Positions 18,633 to 27,894 of a DNA stretch of 53,498 bases are shown in pieces (positions within the stretch are counted from its first letter, which is position 1; each line of letters opens with the position of its first letter). Under the pieces are notes generated by a model. It made no database searches, was not told where the DNA came from, and was given only the letters and a program-made list of their open reading frames with translations. The position numbers and the translations under genes are program-made. The stretch covers positions 1-53,498 of the forward strand of contig PBWH01000014.1 of the NCBI GenBank assembly GCA_002727195.1, read 5' to 3'. This DNA comes from Gemmatimonadota bacterium (GTDB lineage: Bacteria; Latescibacterota; UBA2968).

Positions 18633-19862
18633 ATGAGTGATTCAGAGAAGATCGAGGACCTCGACAAGAAGTATATCGAGGACGGCAGCACCCAGGAGTT
18701 TGCCACCCTGCTCGAGCAGGAAAAGACCGAAAAAGAGCAGAAGGATGTCTCGGTCGGGCAGAAGATTTCGGGTGTGGTTCAGAAGATGGACGACTCGAGC
18801 GCGTTCATCGATTTCGGGGGCCGCAGCGAGGCCGTCATCGACCTCCAGGAGCTGCGGGACGCTTCCGGCGAGCTCAGCATCAAGGAGGGCGACAAGCTCG
18901 AGGCCTACGTGGCTGCCGTCGAGGGCGGGATTCTGCTGAGAAAATCGATGAAGTCGTCCAGCCGCCAGGCTATCCGCGAAGCGTATGAAAACGCCGTCCC
19001 GATCGACGGAAAGATCACCGGATTCAATAAGGGTGGCCTCGTCGTCAACCTAGGCGGCATGCGGGCCTTCTGCCCGATGTCCCAGATCGAGATGGGATTC
19101 TGTTCCGAGCCCGAGTCCTACGCCGGTAAGACCCAGAGCTTCAAGGTTCTCGAGCTCAAGAACGGCGGTCGAAACATCGTTGTTTCGCGGCGGGCGATCC
19201 TCGAGGAAGAAGCGGCGGTCGCCGCCAAAGCCCTGCGCGCGACGCTCAACGTCGGCGACGAGATCAAGGGGACGATCACCCGGATCGAACGGTTCGGCGC
19301 GTTCGTCGACATCGGCGGCATCGAGGGTCTCGTACACGTGTCCGAGATCAGCCACAAGAGAGTGAACGACCCCAACTCGGCCCTGAACTCCGGGGATCAG
19401 ATCGACGTGAAGATCCTCGACATGGAGAACCTGGGATCGAACAAGGAACGGATCTCACTCTCGATGAAGGCCTTGCTGCCTGACCCATGGAGTGAGATTC
19501 ACCAGGTCGCACGCGAAGGCGATGTCATCTCAGGGAAAGTAGTCTCCCTCCAGAACTTCGGCGCGTTTATGGAGATCGCTCCGGGGATCGAGGGACTCAT
19601 ACACATCTCACAGATCTCTGGAGAAAAAAAGATCGGAACACCGGGCGAGGTCCTGTCTGTAGGCCAGGAAGTGCAGGCCAGGGTGCAGCAGGTTGACACC
19701 GTGCAGCGTCGGATCTCCCTGTCAATCCGTGCGGTCTCGGAATTCGCAGAGCAGGCAGCAGCCGCTCAGGATATGTCCGACTATCAGGCTAAAGAGAAGG
19801 AGCTGGCGGGGCAGGCCGATAATGCGATGGCCGACGCGCTCAGGAGAGCAGGACTCGCCTGA
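18633..19862 (+). CDS. Ribosomal protein S1-like protein, four S1 domains
   Basis: A 409-residue RNA-binding protein with four S1 domains after an acidic N-terminus. They start near VSVGQKISGVV, VPIDGKITGF, VGDEIKGTITRIERFGAFVD and EGDVISGKVVSLQNFGAFME. The third and fourth are the best preserved. True S1 usually has six domains, so this is a short S1 or paralogue that would help mRNA binding by the 30S subunit. The start is either the ATG at 18633 (MSDSEK) or 18594, which would add 13 residues. Neither has a strong Shine-Dalgarno. It is 6 bases before the GGQ protein. Confidence 0.9.
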   Translation: MSDSEKIEDLDKKYIEDGSTQEFATLLEQEKTEKEQKDVSVGQKISGVVQKMDDSSAFIDFGGRSEAVIDLQELRDASGELSIKEGDKLEAYVAAVEGGILLRKSMKSSSRQAIREAYENAVPIDGKITGFNKGGLVVNLGGMRAFCPMSQIEMGFCSEPESYAGKTQSFKVLELKNGGRNIVVSRRAILEEEAAVAAKALRATLNVGDEIKGTITRIERFGAFVDIGGIEGLVHVSEISHKRVNDPNSALNSGDQIDVKILDMENLGSNKERISLSMKALLPDPWSEIHQVAREGDVISGKVVSLQNFGAFMEIAPGIEGLIHISQISGEKKIGTPGEVLSVGQEVQARVQQVDTVQRRISLSIRAVSEFAEQAAAAQDMSDYQAKEKELAGQADNAMADALRRAGLA

Positions 19863-19868
19863 TTCAAC

Positions 19869-20207
19869 GTGCTTCCTGACACCGACCGTGACCGGCTCGA
19901 GCGGGAAACCACCGTTCAAACCTTCCGGGCGGGCGGTCCGGGCGGACAGCATCGCAACAAAGTAGAAACGGCGGTTCGGCTGACCCACATCCCCACCGGG
20001 ATCGTTGTCGTGGCCGCCGACCATCGGAGCCAGATTCGCAATCGGGACCTGGCTTTTATGCGTTTAACCCAGCGGCTGAAGGCTCGGGCCAAGCGAACGC
20101 CTCCACGTCGTCCGACCAAACCTACCAAAGCATCTAAGAAAAGACGTCTCGACCAAAAAAAAAGGCGGTCGCAGACTAAACATCTGCGCCGCTGCATCGA
20201 CTCTTAG
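19869..20207 (+). CDS. GGQ release-factor-like peptidyl-tRNA hydrolase
   Basis: A 112-residue protein of the class I release-factor domain family. It has the catalytic loop AGGPGGQHRNKVET with GGQ at residues 25-27, followed by a very basic Lys/Arg tail. It lacks codon-recognition domains, like ArfB/YaeJ, which rescues stalled ribosomes by hydrolysing peptidyl-tRNA, but its tail is shorter and its subgroup is not assignable. A GTG start at 19869 is required by the domain position. It is adjacent to the S1-like gene, so the two may be a translation-related pair. Confidence 0.88.
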   Translation: MLPDTDRDRLERETTVQTFRAGGPGGQHRNKVETAVRLTHIPTGIVVVAADHRSQIRNRDLAFMRLTQRLKARAKRTPPRRPTKPTKASKKRRLDQKKRRSQTKHLRRCIDS

Positions 20208-20219
20208 GTTGAGACACTC

Positions 20220-21222
20220 TTAGAGGAACGCGTTCTCCGGCATAGACTTGCTGTCGTGGTTCACGCGGATATACCGCACGAGCACCTTGTTCTGCAGGTT
20301 CAGCTTTTGTACGAGGTTCCTCAGAGGCTCCTGCCGTTCGACCAGCTGTTCGTTCTGGGCCTTGAGGCTCTTTGAGTAGTTCATCAGCACGTGCATCTGA
20401 CTCCGCTGCTCGTCCAGCGTCTCCTCGACTCCCACAGCCAGGTTGGACTCCTTCAGCTTGCCCATGTCGTCTTGGATCGCATCCAGCTACTCGATCTGTT
20501 TCTGGTAGCTTTCCTCCTGCGCGTCCAGCGCATCAAGACCGGCCATCACCTTCTGCTCCTCCACATCGCCAATGCAGTCCATCAACTAGTCACCCGACAT
20601 CTGCTCGAACTCGTCGATCGTCGGGATCTGGTCCTCCTCCTTCAGAACCACGTGGAGTCGTTGCACCTGTTCCTTCAGTGCCTCGCGGGTCTCTTCGAGA
20701 TCATCCTCGAACTTCTTCTGGAGATGCTTCTCGCGCCTCATATTTTCCATCAACCCTTTGATCTTCAGATCGTCGGCCGGCGCCTCGGGAGCACGAAGAT
20801 CGACGGATTCCTGTTCGGCCTCTTGCTCTCCCTCAGCAGACTCATCCTTGACCACAGCCCCGTCCAGAAGGTCAACAAACGACGCGGGAGACTCAAGCTG
20901 CAGGTTCCAGAGATCCCTGCCGAGGATACTCTCCGCCTGGATAACACTCGCATCCAATTCGGCGTGTCCGTTCCGTACCGTGGAACCCATTGAGGGCGAT
21001 AATCTGGTCGAACCGGAGAGTGAGGTAGTCCGACTTGAGGGAAATGAGCTTGTTCCAGCGTTCCGTCCCATACCCCGAACTGTCAAACGCGCGCTTGACG
21101 GCGTGCACGTCCTCGTTTCGGACAAACTCGCGGGCGTGACCACGGAACTCCGTTCCCCAGTTCTCACCATAGAACTTGGGAATACTGACGAGATGCGGGA
21201 ACGCGATCCTGAAATGGTCGTA
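20220..21222 (-). pseudogene. Decayed coiled-coil protein gene
   Basis: One long minus-strand frame that I do not recognise. The 5' part reads FYGENWGTEFRGHAREF and KLISLKSDYLTLRFDQI. A frameshift near 20970 leads into DASVIQAESILGRDLWNLQ and then long coiled coils such as KKFEDDLEETREALKEQ. In-frame TAG codons at 20586-20588 and 20487-20489 split the coil. Both sit where Gln or Tyr would fit. No start codon is found at the 5' end, just after a palindrome. With all lesions repaired it would encode about 330 residues ending in PENAFL. Confidence 0.6.
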
Positions 21223-21224
21223 TT

Positions 21225-21245
21225 AGGTCCGGAAAGTCCGGACCT
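21225..21245. promoter_or_regulatory. Perfect 9-bp inverted repeat
   Basis: AGGTCCGGA and TCCGGACCT flank the spacer AAG, directly at the 5' end of the decayed coiled-coil frame. It could be an operator or part of a small inserted element. No T-run follows on either strand, so it is not a standard terminator. Confidence 0.5.
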
Positions 21246-21392
21246 ACTTCATCCAATACTCGTATGGGCATTCTGGGGGCATGTTTGGCTTGGTCTGCAG
21301 CTAGCCCCGACCCTGGGGCGACCTTTTGATGAGCGAACCTGACTTGATCTATGAACTCAATTAGTAATGCGTGCCCATATGGGCAATTCTTA

Positions 21393-21408
21393 TGTGATTC
21401 AGATCACA
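21393..21408. promoter_or_regulatory. CRP/FNR-family-like binding site
   Basis: TGTGATTCAGATCACA is a perfect TGTGA-N6-TCACA palindrome, the classical CRP consensus. A second palindrome, GCCCATATGGGC, lies about 20 bases away at 21373-21384. Both are in the gap between the 3' end of thiL and the decayed coiled-coil gene, so the only gene they could control is that minus-strand gene. No CRP gene is in the window. Confidence 0.55.
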
Positions 21409-21430
21409 CGGCCCAAAACTCGTACACGTA

Positions 21431-22423
21431 TTACCTGGAATAGTGATCAAACCCTTTCTTTTCATACCGTTGGGACGACCCGACGGTCCCAATCCGTACT
21501 TCGCCCACCCCTTCGGTGACCGTCCCAATGTACGACAACCGGCACTCGAAGGAGGCTTCTACAGCGAAATTATGTTTGCAAGTTGTAAATGCAAGCTCGT
21601 AATCCTCCCCCCCGCCAAGCACCATGTCGATCGGATTCTGACCAGATGTGTCGCAGAACGCCCCTAGAGCCTCCGAAATCGGCAGGCGATCAGGGTCGAT
21701 CACCATATCGACGCCGCTTGCTCTGCAGATATGACGTAGGTCGCCACCTAGCCCGTCAGAGACATCGATCATCGATGAGGCCACCTTCCGGGTAGATAGA
21801 TCGCGTCCCGCCTCCACCCGTGGTTCAGGACGAAGGTGACGTCTTAGAAGCATCTCACGATAGGCGGGTGTCACACCGTCTACTCCTTTACTGACGGCCA
21901 GCCCTGCTGCCGAATCGCCTGGCGTCCCGGTCACATAGACGGCATCACCGGGTACTGCCCCAGACCGATATACGACCTCATCCACCGGGCACGCGCCCAC
22001 CGCCGTCAACGACAGGACAAGCGGCCCATCAGTGGCTGTCGTATCACCACCGGCCAACTGGACACCGAACCGAGCGCCGCTCGTCTGCAGCCCCCCCACC
22101 ATCCGCTCGATGATCGTGGCATCGGAATCGGGGGAGGCGGAGATCGCGAGAAACACCTCCGTGGGTGTGCCTCCCATCGCCGCGATGTCAGACAGGTTGA
22201 CGGCCAGAAGCTTGGCCCCCAGGCCTTCCGGCGTCGATGTCTCGAGACTGAAATGCACCCCCTCGACCATGGTATCCACGGTGATGAGAGTCGCGCTATT
22301 TCCCCCTCCATCGATCACGGCGCAATCGTCGCCGATCCCCTTCAGGAGCCGGCCGTGGGCATCGGGCTGATGGTGCGTGATCAGGTCGATCAGCTCGAAT
22401 TCGCCAAGATCACTCAGACGCAT
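21431..22423 (-). CDS. thiL: Thiamine-monophosphate kinase
   Basis: Phosphorylates thiamine monophosphate to thiamine diphosphate with ATP (330 aa). The family segments are present: GIGDDCAVI, TVDTMVEGVHF, the Mg/ATP site NLSDIAAMGG, QLAGGDTT and DVSDGLGGDLRHI. The start at 22423 has GGAGA upstream and overlaps the end of the hisA gene by 14 bases. A start at 22483 would extend it further into hisA with no homology. The pairing with a histidine gene has no known pathway reason. Confidence 0.95.
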   Translation of the reverse strand: MRLSDLGEFELIDLITHHQPDAHGRLLKGIGDDCAVIDGGGNSATLITVDTMVEGVHFSLETSTPEGLGAKLLAVNLSDIAAMGGTPTEVFLAISASPDSDATIIERMVGGLQTSGARFGVQLAGGDTTATDGPLVLSLTAVGACPVDEVVYRSGAVPGDAVYVTGTPGDSAAGLAVSKGVDGVTPAYREMLLRRHLRPEPRVEAGRDLSTRKVASSMIDVSDGLGGDLRHICRASGVDMVIDPDRLPISEALGAFCDTSGQNPIDMVLGGGEDYELAFTTCKHNFAVEASFECRLSYIGTVTEGVGEVRIGTVGSSQRYEKKGFDHYSR

Positions 22424-23186
22424 CGTCTTCTCCGTTGCGTCGTCGATGCCAGGCCACCACGTCAGCGTAGGCCACATCACCACCGAACAGGTCGAGCGCG
22501 CTCCCGATGGTCAGGTCAACGCGTCCCCCGCCGAGCTGATCCACTAGCTCCAGATCCGCTAGGGAGCTGGCACCGCCTGCGTATGTGACGGGGATGAGAC
22601 TCTCTTGTCCAAGCAACTCGACCAGTTCCTCCTGGATCCCGAGGCGTTTCCCCTCCACATCCACGCCGTGGACCAGAAACTCTGCGCACTGATCGGACAA
22701 CTCGCTCAAGGTGTCCGTGTTGACCTCCAGGTCCGTGAACGCCTGCCATCGATCGGTCACCACGTAGTACGCGCCGTCCCTCATTCGGCAGCTCAGATCC
22801 AGAACGAGTCGTTCCTTCCCGACCATGGCGACCATCCGGTCCAGGGCGGACGAATCGAGCTGACCACCCTTGAACACGTAGGACGTGACGATCACGTGAC
22901 TCGCACCAGCCTCCAGCAATTGCGATGCGTTTTCTGGATTTACCCCTCCCCCCACGTGCAGCCCCCCAGGGTAAGCGCGAAGGGCCTCCACGGCCGCGGA
23001 TTCGTTTCCTGACCCGAGCTGAATCACGTGCCCGCCGGGAAGCGCGTCCTTCCGGTAGATCTCGGCGAAGTGGCCCGAGCCTTCAGACGCCTCGAAGTTG
23101 GTTATCGTCCCATCCCGATCGATCGTCGACCCTACGATCTGGACAACCTTACCGTCTCTCAAGTCGATACATGGACGAAATCGCAA
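22410..23186 (-). CDS. hisA: Eukaryotic-type ProFAR isomerase (HisA)
   Basis: Isomerises ProFAR to PRFAR in histidine synthesis (258 aa, TIM barrel). The sequence follows the plant/yeast HIS6 type rather than the usual bacterial HisA: CIDLRDGKVVQIVGST, VIVTSYVFKGG, LVLDLSCRMRDGAYYVV, EFLVHGVDVEG, YAGGASSLADLELVDQLGGG and DLTIGSALDLFGG. It starts with TTG at 23186, with a strong GGAGGTG four bases upstream. No other histidine gene is in the window. It overlaps thiL. Confidence 0.9.
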   Translation of the reverse strand: MRFRPCIDLRDGKVVQIVGSTIDRDGTITNFEASEGSGHFAEIYRKDALPGGHVIQLGSGNESAAVEALRAYPGGLHVGGGVNPENASQLLEAGASHVIVTSYVFKGGQLDSSALDRMVAMVGKERLVLDLSCRMRDGAYYVVTDRWQAFTDLEVNTDTLSELSDQCAEFLVHGVDVEGKRLGIQEELVELLGQESLIPVTYAGGASSLADLELVDQLGGGRVDLTIGSALDLFGGDVAYADVVAWHRRRNGEDDASE

Positions 23187-23315
23187 ACCCCACCTCCGTC
23201 AGCCATCCCGTCGACGGCATTCAGGTAGCCTGCCTCAGGGATGTTCGTTATCTTAGACGCCGCCTGACACCTCAATGACCCTGAAAACGGGCGAAAACGG
23301 AGCAGAACAGCGCAC

Positions 23316-24428
23316 GTGCAGGACCCAAGATACGAAAAACTGGCTGACGTACTCGTCGGACATTCCACGAACGTTCAGACCGATGAGAACGTTCTGATCG
23401 AAGCGATCGACATCCCAGACGACATGGTGATCGCCCTGATCCGCGAGATCCGAGAACGCGGAGGGAATCCGGTCGTCACCCTCAAACGGAACCGAATCCA
23501 GCGCGAGTTGATTCGGGGCGGATCGGACGAGAACATCGTCCTGGCCGGCGATTACGAAGCCTACCGGATGAAGAAAATGGACGCGTATATCGCGATCCGG
23601 GGCAGCTTGAACATCGCCGAGATGTCGGACGTATCGACCCAAGCGATGAATCGATACCAGAACGACTGGCTGAAGCCGGTCCACTTCGATATCCGCGTTC
23701 CCGACACCAAATGGGTCGTGCTCAGATGGCCGACCTCGTCCATGGCGCAGCAGGCGTCCAGTTCGACTGAGGCTTTCGAGACCTTCTACTTCGACGTCTG
23801 CACCCTTGACTACGCCAAACTCGCAACGGCGACGCTGCCGTTAATGGAGCGAATGGATGCGACAGACCAGGTCCGCATCGTCGGGCCTGGCACCGACCTG
23901 TCCTGCAGCGTCAAGGATATCCCGTGCAAGGGATGCGCCGGCGAACGGAACATCCCGGATGGAGAGTGCTTCACCGCTCCGGTCCGGGATTCCATCGAAG
24001 GCACCCTGCGCCACAACACGCCGACCCTGTACCACGGGGTCTCGTTCTCAGATATCGAGCTCACCTTCGAAAAGGGAAAAATCGTCCAGGCGACCGCAAA
24101 CAACACCGAGAAGCTAAACCAAATTCTGGACACGGACGAAGGTGCACGATACATCGGCGAATTTGCCATCGGGTTCAACCCGCACATCCACCGCCCGATG
24201 CTTGACATCCTGTTCGACGAGAAGATAGCCGGGTCATTCCACTTCACCCCCGGCCAGGCCTACGAAGATGCGGACAACGGAAACCGCTCTTCCGTGCACT
24301 GGGACATGGTGTCGATCCAGACGCCTGAGTTTGGCGGGGGTGAAATCTACTTCGATGACGAACTGGTCCGGAAGGACGGTCTTTTCGTCACCGACGATTT
24401 AGCCTGCTTGAACCCGGACCAGTTTTAG
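23316..24428 (+). CDS. M29-family-like aminopeptidase
   Basis: A 370-residue cytoplasmic protein resembling the thermophilic AmpS/PepS aminopeptidases, which remove N-terminal residues with two divalent metal ions. Supporting segments are the acidic site [20 protein letters not shown] and [20 protein letters not shown]. The GTG start at 23316 (GTGCAGGACCC) begins at the usual position. It is divergent from hisA across a 129-base gap and ends 22 bases before parA, so the two may be one transcript. Confidence 0.85.
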   Translation: MQDPRYEKLADVLVGHSTNVQTDENVLIEAIDIPDDMVIALIREIRERGGNPVVTLKRNRIQRELIRGGSDENIVLAGDYEAYRMKKMDAYIAIRGSLNIAEMSDVSTQAMNRYQNDWLKPVHFDIRVPDTKWVVLRWPTSSMAQQASSSTEAFETFYFDVCTLDYAKLATATLPLMERMDATDQVRIVGPGTDLSCSVKDIPCKGCAGERNIPDGECFTAPVRDSIEGTLRHNTPTLYHGVSFSDIELTFEKGKIVQATANNTEKLNQILDTDEGARYIGEFAIGFNPHIHRPMLDILFDEKIAGSFHFTPGQAYEDADNGNRSSVHWDMVSIQTPEFGGGEIYFDDELVRKDGLFVTDDLACLNPDQF

Positions 24429-24450
24429 CCACACTACACAGAGGTAGACC

Positions 24451-25203
24451 ATGATCATTGCGGTCACCAACACCAAGGGTGGCGTCGGCAAGACGACCAC
24501 CAGCGTGAACCTAGCCACCGGCCTCGCCGCACGGAACCTGCGGACCCTCATCGTCGATCTCGATCCACAGGGGCACGCGACTCGGTGCTTTCTTACCGAA
24601 CCACCGGACCGGGACGTGACGGATCTCATCATGGAGAAGCCGTCTCAGGCGGAACGCTCGATTCTACCCACAGACTACGAGAGCCTCGACATCGTCGCGG
24701 CGACGGATCGCCTGACCGAGACCGCCGAACTCCTGCAGACCCGCATCCGTCGCGAAGAGCGGTTGTCCAAGGCACTCGGTCACGTAGTTGATGAGTATGG
24801 TTATATTGTCGTTGACTGTCCCCCCGTCTTGGGAGTCCTGTCTTACAACGCGCTCGTCGCCGCGGACACCTTGCTAATTCCCGTTCAGCCCGGTGTCGGA
24901 GCGATCGCCGGCCTGGACCAACTCCTCGAAACTGCCGCCGAACTGCGGGACGAGGAGGTCGAAGACCTCAGCTACCGAATCCTCACCACGATGTTCGAGA
25001 TCCGCACGACGCGAACGAACGCGATGGTGGAGGATCTGCTGGGCCGTCACCGCACCCGGCTGCTCCGGTCGATCATCTCCAAGAGCGAATCCCTCAACCA
25101 GGCGAACCTGGCCGGCAAACCCGCCGTTGCCTTCGCCGCCAGTTCCAGGGGCGCTCAGGAGTACGACCTACTGTGTGAGGAGATAGGCCGACTCCGTAGC
25201 TGA
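24451..25203 (+). CDS. ParA-family ATPase without ParB
   Basis: A 250-residue deviant-Walker ATPase. The P-loop is NTKGGVGKTTTSVNLA at residues 8-23, with VDLDPQGHAT and VVDCPPVLG as the following motifs. Such proteins partition DNA or position protein complexes. No parB or parS is nearby, so it is an orphan that could position another cargo. It follows the aminopeptidase by 22 bases and is followed by a 312-base gap. Confidence 0.93.
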   Translation: MIIAVTNTKGGVGKTTTSVNLATGLAARNLRTLIVDLDPQGHATRCFLTEPPDRDVTDLIMEKPSQAERSILPTDYESLDIVAATDRLTETAELLQTRIRREERLSKALGHVVDEYGYIVVDCPPVLGVLSYNALVAADTLLIPVQPGVGAIAGLDQLLETAAELRDEEVEDLSYRILTTMFEIRTTRTNAMVEDLLGRHRTRLLRSIISKSESLNQANLAGKPAVAFAASSRGAQEYDLLCEEIGRLRS

Positions 25204-25515
25204 TCGGAGGCGAGTTCTTTCAGCACGAAGGCGCGAAGACTCGAAGGAAAGGCGAGTCATTCGAGGGCCTCAACCCCAACACCGCGTTCCGCCTTCGCCG
25301 TAGCTTCAGCGAAGGCGGGAGCCTGTCGAGGGAGGGTTGCGGCGGCCACGTGTATAGAAGCGCGGCCATACTCATATGTAGACGGACCAGGATCACACGC
25401 CGGCGCAACTGTGAAGGGTAAGAATGGGCCCGGTAGACAGCCGGTTGCAGCTGTCAGGCAGCCGCCTTCTTGTGTACGGTGGTGAGACTCCACAGCTCAG
25501 GTATATTCTTCCCTG
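25204..25515. other. Intergenic region with repeat and hairpin
   Basis: Non-coding stretch between parA and copA. It starts with a low-complexity tract (CACGAAGGCGCGAAGACTCG) like one before the thioredoxin-like gene at 48944-48978. It then contains the long copy of the dispersed repeat. The last 120 bases should hold the copA promoter, but I cannot point to a CueR-type operator. Confidence 0.55.
25270..25338. repeat. Dispersed intergenic repeat with hairpin insert
   Basis: The second copy of the element at 13032-13072. The two outer ends match nearly base for base, but this copy carries an extra palindrome: CCGCCTTCGC at 25289-25298 and GCGAAGGCGG at 25309-25318, a 10-bp perfect stem with a 10-base loop. 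Such a hairpin can protect RNA ends or mark a REP-like insertion. Confidence 0.75.
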
Positions 25516-27894
25516 ATGGCATCCAACACCTCACATTCCCAAACCGTCCGCCTGCCGATCTCTGGTATGTCCTGCGCAGCTTGCGTATCTCGCGTTGAGA
25601 CCGCACTGGCCAACACGGACGGCGTCGACGCCAGCTCTGTGAACCTCGCCACGAGTGAGGCGACGATCACAGTCGCAGACGGCAAGACGATCAACCGTGC
25701 CGTGGTCTCTATCGAGAACGCTGGCTATGGGGTCGCCGACCGGACATCCAACATCACGGTTGGCGGCATGTCCTGCGCCGCCTGCGTGAGTCGAGTCGAA
25801 GACGCACTGACCGCGGTCTCTGGTGTTCAGTCGGTTGACGTCAACCTCGCGACCAATGAAGCAACGGTACGGCATCACGTCCTGGACGAGAACGTTCTTT
25901 CGGACGCCATCAGGACGGCCGGCTACACGGTATCGAAGTCATCTGAGACGACGACTCCAAACGACCGAAACCTGCTGACGTCCCGGCTAATTTCGGCAGC
26001 CATCCTGAGCATCGCTATCAAAGCCGTCGGGTCGGGAGACCTACTACAGAACCAGACGATTCAGCCTGCCCTCATCGCCCTGCTCGCGACACCCGTCCTC
26101 TTCTGGTGCGGCTGGACGTTCCTGGCAGGATTCGTGTCGGCCCTCAGGCACGGGTCGGCGAACATGAACAGCTTGATCGCCGTCGGCACGCTTTCCGCCT
26201 ACGGATACAGCCTCGCTGTCACTGTCGATGCGATCGCGTCGTCTTCCCCTGCCGGCCATCTCTACTTCGACACGGCGGCCATGATCATCACCTTCGTGCT
26301 CCTCGGTCGTCTGCTCGAACATCACGCCAGGACCCGCACCTCCGACGCGATTCGCTCGCTCATGGATCTCCAGCCTGAAACCGCCCGCCTCGTCACGGAC
26401 GACGGAATAGAGGAACGTCCGGTCGACCAGGTCAAGGTAGGTCAACGGATCCAGGTTCGTCCAGGCGACCGGATTCCCGTCGACGGGTCGGTCACCAAGG
26501 GCGTCTCGAGCGTCGACGAGTCCCTCATCTCCGGCGAAAGCATGCCGGTCGACAAAGCCGTCGGAGACAGGGTGACCGCCGGATCGATCAACAAGACCGG
26601 GAGTTTTGTCTTCGAAGCAACCGGCGTGGGATCCGAGACTGCCCTTGCTCACCTGATCGACCTGGTCAAGCAGGCACAGTCCTCGCGCCCCCCCATCCAG
26701 CGGCTTGCCGACCGGATTGCCGCCGTCTTCGTGCCCTTGGTTTTCGGAATCGCCGCTGTCACTTTCGGGATCTGGGTTGCAGGGATGGGCTCACTGACGG
26801 ATGCCATGGTGAACGCCGTAGCTGTCCTCATTATCTCGTGCCCGTGCGCACTCGGGCTTGCCACCCCGACGGCGATCCTCGTCGGCACCGGCAAGGGCGC
26901 CGAACATGGCCTGCTCATCAAGGCCGGTGATGTCATCGAAACCGCCCATCAGATCCAAACGGTTGTGCTCGATAAGACAGGGACACTGACACTGGGTCGC
27001 CCGGCTGTGACGGACATCCTCTCACTGGGTGAACGATCAGAAGATGATCTCCTTCACCTGAGCGCATCACTCGAAGCAAACTCGGAACACCCGATCGGCA
27101 TCGCGATCGTCGAGGAGGCAGCTCGGCGACATCTCGTTGTGAGCGCACCGGACCGATTCGAGGCAATTGCGGGCGGAGGTGTGGAGGGTCAGGTTAATGG
27201 CATCTCGGTGGCCCTCGGTACCGAGCGATACCTGTCCGCATCCTGCGTCGACACTAATCGAGAGGAAATGGAACGGCTACGTCAGGAGGGCAAGACGGTC
27301 GTCGGCGTCTCTGTGTCCGGGCAGATAGAAGGAATCATCGCAGTTTCGGACGAAATCAAACCGGGTGCGGTGGAGGCAGTGGAGCGGCTGAAGGAAGAGA
27401 GTATCGAGGTCGCCATGCTCACGGGAGACAACATCCACGCCGCGGAGGCGGTCGCAAGGTCCACTGGCCTGGATCTTGTCGTCGCGGACGTACTACCGGA
27501 AGACAAGGCGAACCGGATCAAGGCCTTACAGCAGGATCGCGGGACGGTAGCGATGGTGGGTGACGGGATCAACGACGCGCCGGCCCTGGCTCAGGCGGAC
27601 GTCGGGATCGCGATCGGTACGGGCACTGACGTGGCCATCGAGTCGGCTGATGTCGCCCTGATGTCAGGCGACCTCTCCGGGATCCCGGCAATCATCCGGC
27701 TGTCACGACGGACCATGCGGATCATCCGGCAGAACCTGTTCTGGGCGTTCGCCTACAACGTGATCCTGATTCCGGTCGCCGCCATGGGCTGGCTGACTCC
27801 CTGGGGCGGACCGACGCTCGCCGCCGCCGCCATGGCCTTCAGTTCGGTCACCGTGGTCGGTAATGCGCTTCGTCTGAAGCGTTTTACGCCTTAG
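25516..27894 (+). CDS. copA: Copper-exporting P1B-type ATPase
   Basis: A 792-residue inner-membrane pump that exports Cu(I) at the cost of ATP. Two N-terminal heavy-metal domains each show GMSCAACVSRVE (first Cys pair at 20 and 23). The transmembrane metal site is SCPCALGLATP near residue 442, the phosphorylation site is DKTGTLT near 486, and the hinge is MVGDGINDAPALAQADVG. The CPC motif supports copper or silver rather than zinc. The gene is single, with no chaperone or regulator beside it, and its stop overlaps the convergent amidase by 3 bases. Confidence 0.96.
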   Translation: MASNTSHSQTVRLPISGMSCAACVSRVETALANTDGVDASSVNLATSEATITVADGKTINRAVVSIENAGYGVADRTSNITVGGMSCAACVSRVEDALTAVSGVQSVDVNLATNEATVRHHVLDENVLSDAIRTAGYTVSKSSETTTPNDRNLLTSRLISAAILSIAIKAVGSGDLLQNQTIQPALIALLATPVLFWCGWTFLAGFVSALRHGSANMNSLIAVGTLSAYGYSLAVTVDAIASSSPAGHLYFDTAAMIITFVLLGRLLEHHARTRTSDAIRSLMDLQPETARLVTDDGIEERPVDQVKVGQRIQVRPGDRIPVDGSVTKGVSSVDESLISGESMPVDKAVGDRVTAGSINKTGSFVFEATGVGSETALAHLIDLVKQAQSSRPPIQRLADRIAAVFVPLVFGIAAVTFGIWVAGMGSLTDAMVNAVAVLIISCPCALGLATPTAILVGTGKGAEHGLLIKAGDVIETAHQIQTVVLDKTGTLTLGRPAVTDILSLGERSEDDLLHLSASLEANSEHPIGIAIVEEAARRHLVVSAPDRFEAIAGGGVEGQVNGISVALGTERYLSASCVDTNREEMERLRQEGKTVVGVSVSGQIEGIIAVSDEIKPGAVEAVERLKEESIEVAMLTGDNIHAAEAVARSTGLDLVVADVLPEDKANRIKALQQDRGTVAMVGDGINDAPALAQADVGIAIGTGTDVAIESADVALMSGDLSGIPAIIRLSRRTMRIIRQNLFWAFAYNVILIPVAAMGWLTPWGGPTLAAAAMAFSSVTVVGNALRLKRFTP

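Noticed and set aside
24451..25203. Chromosome partitioning locus near the origin
   Set aside because: There is no parB, parS, dnaA or other origin gene. ParA alone is an orphan.
25204..25515. Copper-responsive CueR operator before copA
   Set aside because: No dyad of the right spacing with -35 and -10 elements is visible. The palindrome present belongs to the repeat.
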